Shown here one piece after another: positions 32,770 to 33,542 of a stretch of 33,542 bases of DNA. The notes below the pieces were generated by a model. That model was not told the origin of the DNA. It saw nothing but the letters and a program-made list of their open reading frames with translations, and ran no database searches. The stretch is from an uncultured Pelagibacteraceae bacterium. GTDB lineage: Bacteria; Pseudomonadota; Alphaproteobacteria; Pelagibacterales; Pelagibacteraceae. Made by a program: the position numbers and the translations under genes. Location: positions 1 through 33,542 of the forward strand of contig CACNRP010000001.1 of the NCBI GenBank assembly GCA_902622955.1, given 5' to 3'. Positions within the stretch are counted from its first letter, which is position 1; each line of letters starts with the position of its first letter.

Positions 32770-32772
32770 AGA

Positions 32773-32812
32773 AACAGCCCTAAACGAGTTTTTTAAATTC
32801 GTTAGGGCTGTT
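32773..32812 (-). terminator. intrinsic terminator of hup
   Basis: AACAGCCCTAAACGA at 32773-32787 pairs with TCGTTAGGGCTGTT at 32799-32812, giving 14 bp with one bulged A and an 11-base loop. It lies 8 bases after the hup stop in the minus direction and is followed by TTTCTATAT. This fits a terminator for the abundant hup mRNA. Confidence 0.8.
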
Positions 32813-32820
32813 GAAATATT

Positions 32821-33096
32821 TTATCTATTGAATACTTCTTTTAAAGCTTTAGCTGGTAAGAATTTTACTTTTTGAGACGCAGCAATTTGAATCTGCTCAC
32901 CTGTTCTTGGGTTTCTTCCAACTCTCGCTTTTCGCTTCGCAACTTTGTATGTACCGAACCCAGCAATTTTTACTGAGTCATCACCTTTTAGAGCGTCTAA
33001 AATAGTGTTGGTAATTGTATCGAAAGTTCGCTCAGCATCCGCTTTGCTCAAATTTAATGAGCCAGAAAGCTTTGCAATTAGTTGTTTTTTGTTCAT
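32821..33096 (-). CDS. hup: HU-family histone-like DNA-binding protein
   Basis: This 91-aa protein has the complete HU pattern: MNKKQLIAKLSGSLNLSKAD at the N terminus, VKIAGFGTYKVAKRKARVGRNPRTGE in the beta-arm region (residues 42-67) with the DNA-intercalating Pro in RNPRTG, and KVKFLPAKALKEVFN at the C terminus. It bends and compacts DNA as a dimer. GGAG lies 5 bases before the ATG. Upstream, a TATAAA-like box at 33123-33128 may be its -10 element, though the -35 is unclear. IHF subunits are the alternative, but the arm and C terminus fit HU better. Confidence 0.95.
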   Translation of the reverse strand: MNKKQLIAKLSGSLNLSKADAERTFDTITNTILDALKGDDSVKIAGFGTYKVAKRKARVGRNPRTGEQIQIAASQKVKFLPAKALKEVFNR

Positions 33097-33253
33097 TTTA
33101 GCTCCGGTTTTGTTGGTTAATATTTATACTTGTCATAAACGTTGATAAATCAAGCTTTTTTTTAGTATCTCATATTTTATAAGGCACAACATATTGTAAA
33201 TATGTTAAAAAACCCTAATTTTATTGACTTTTTTAAAATTTTTTAAATGTGGA

Positions 33254-33542
33254 TTAATTAAATAAACCTAAATCTTTTAGATCATTAAATGTGGTGAAAA
33301 ACATTAATGATAGCAACAAAAACAATCCGATTCGAAAAAAACCTTCTTGAGTTTTTTGAGACAAAGGACGACCTAAAACTTTCTCAAATGCATAAAACAT
33401 TAAATGTCCCCCATCTAACATTGGTATTGGAAATAGATTAATTAGCCCTAAGCTTATTGAAATGTAAGCCATCATACTAATAAATGCCAAAACTCCGAAA
33501 GTAGCTACTTGTCCAGAGATTTTAGCAATTCTAATTGGGCCT
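33254..33542 (-). CDS. rseP: RseP-type site-2 zinc metalloprotease, C-terminal part (runs off the right edge)
   Basis: The reverse strand is open from the window edge to a stop at 33254. The visible part begins GPIRIAKISGQVATFG, has a membrane helix, then LGLINLFPIPMLDGGHLMFY with the conserved NxxPxPxLDGG motif that supplies an active-site Asp. It continues with EKVLGRPLSQKTQEGFFRIG and a last helix. This is the C-terminal membrane half of RseP (YaeL), an intramembrane protease that cleaves anti-sigma factors and signal-peptide remnants. The HExxH motif and PDZ domains lie outside the window. Genes of the outer-membrane assembly pathway such as bamA often lie downstream of rseP; here hup follows instead. 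Confidence 0.92.
   Translation of the reverse strand, partial: GPIRIAKISGQVATFGVLAFISMMAYISISLGLINLFPIPMLDGGHLMFYAFEKVLGRPLSQKTQEGFFRIGLFLLLSLMFFTTFNDLKDLGLFN

Noticed and set aside
33188..33206. AACATAT-TGTAA-ATATGTT inverted repeat between rseP and hup
   Set aside because: It is A+T-only apart from the central bases and outer ends, has no U tract in the minus direction, and short repeats of this kind are expected by chance here; kept only as a note.
1..33542. tRNA, rRNA, CRISPR, IS elements, SAM riboswitch-like leaders
   Set aside because: No T-loop consensus, no regularly spaced repeats, no transposase frames, and no structured leader before metC or amt were recognised by eye. A tRNAscan or Infernal run would settle this.

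Overview
The window looks like a piece of a SAR11-type (Candidatus Pelagibacter, marine Alphaproteobacteria) chromosome. The DNA is strongly A+T-rich, genes overlap or abut almost everywhere, no intergenic gap exceeds 300 bases, and proteins are Lys/Ile/Asn-rich. The gene content (TRAP transporter, xsc, suyAB, an AprMBA set, an Amt transporter with no glnK beside it) also fits that group. No tRNA, rRNA, CRISPR array, insertion sequence or phage gene was seen.

Layout. 1-3355 (minus strand): the N-terminal part of a YbgC-type thioesterase, a DUF3047 periplasmic protein, a short-chain dehydrogenase and an NCS1 permease. 3381-6486 (minus): a complete TRAP transporter, with a perfect 12-bp hairpin between the binding-protein gene and the two permease genes. 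6626-10357 (plus): a GMC flavin dehydrogenase divergent from the TRAP operon, then a TerC/YjbE membrane protein, an SDR and an M23 peptidase. 10354-20985: the sulfonate block, holding an FAD amine-oxidase-like protein and Xsc (minus), SuyA-SuyB-YeiH (plus), TauE with a small membrane protein (minus), and AprM-AprB-AprA with a small unknown protein (minus). 21101-26343 (minus): a tightly overlapping run of metC, an MFS transporter, pabB, pabA, pabC and a HIT protein. 26416-31267: small housekeeping genes on both strands, including mnmA, a DUF3553 protein, a CysQ-like phosphatase, recX, an ABA4-like protein, a DsbA/HCCA-isomerase-like protein, a rhodanese and a Bcp peroxiredoxin. 31379-33542 (minus): amt, hup and the C-terminal end of rseP.

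How it works together. The central theme is organosulfonate use. Xsc splits sulfoacetaldehyde into acetyl phosphate and sulfite, and SuyAB splits sulfolactate into pyruvate and sulfite. The sulfite can be exported (TauE and YeiH families) or oxidised to APS by AprBA, with electrons passing to the membrane through AprM. The TRAP transporter plus the divergent GMC dehydrogenase resemble known isethionate uptake and oxidation genes. The FAD oxidoreductase behind xsc could feed taurine-like amines in. These last two links are inferences. The window thus holds carbon-yielding sulfonate cleavage and sulfite disposal side by side.

Small genes include a 44-aa membrane protein upstream of tauE, a 27-aa very basic peptide, a 56-aa DUF3553 protein and a 47-aa membrane protein translationally coupled to the CysQ-like gene.
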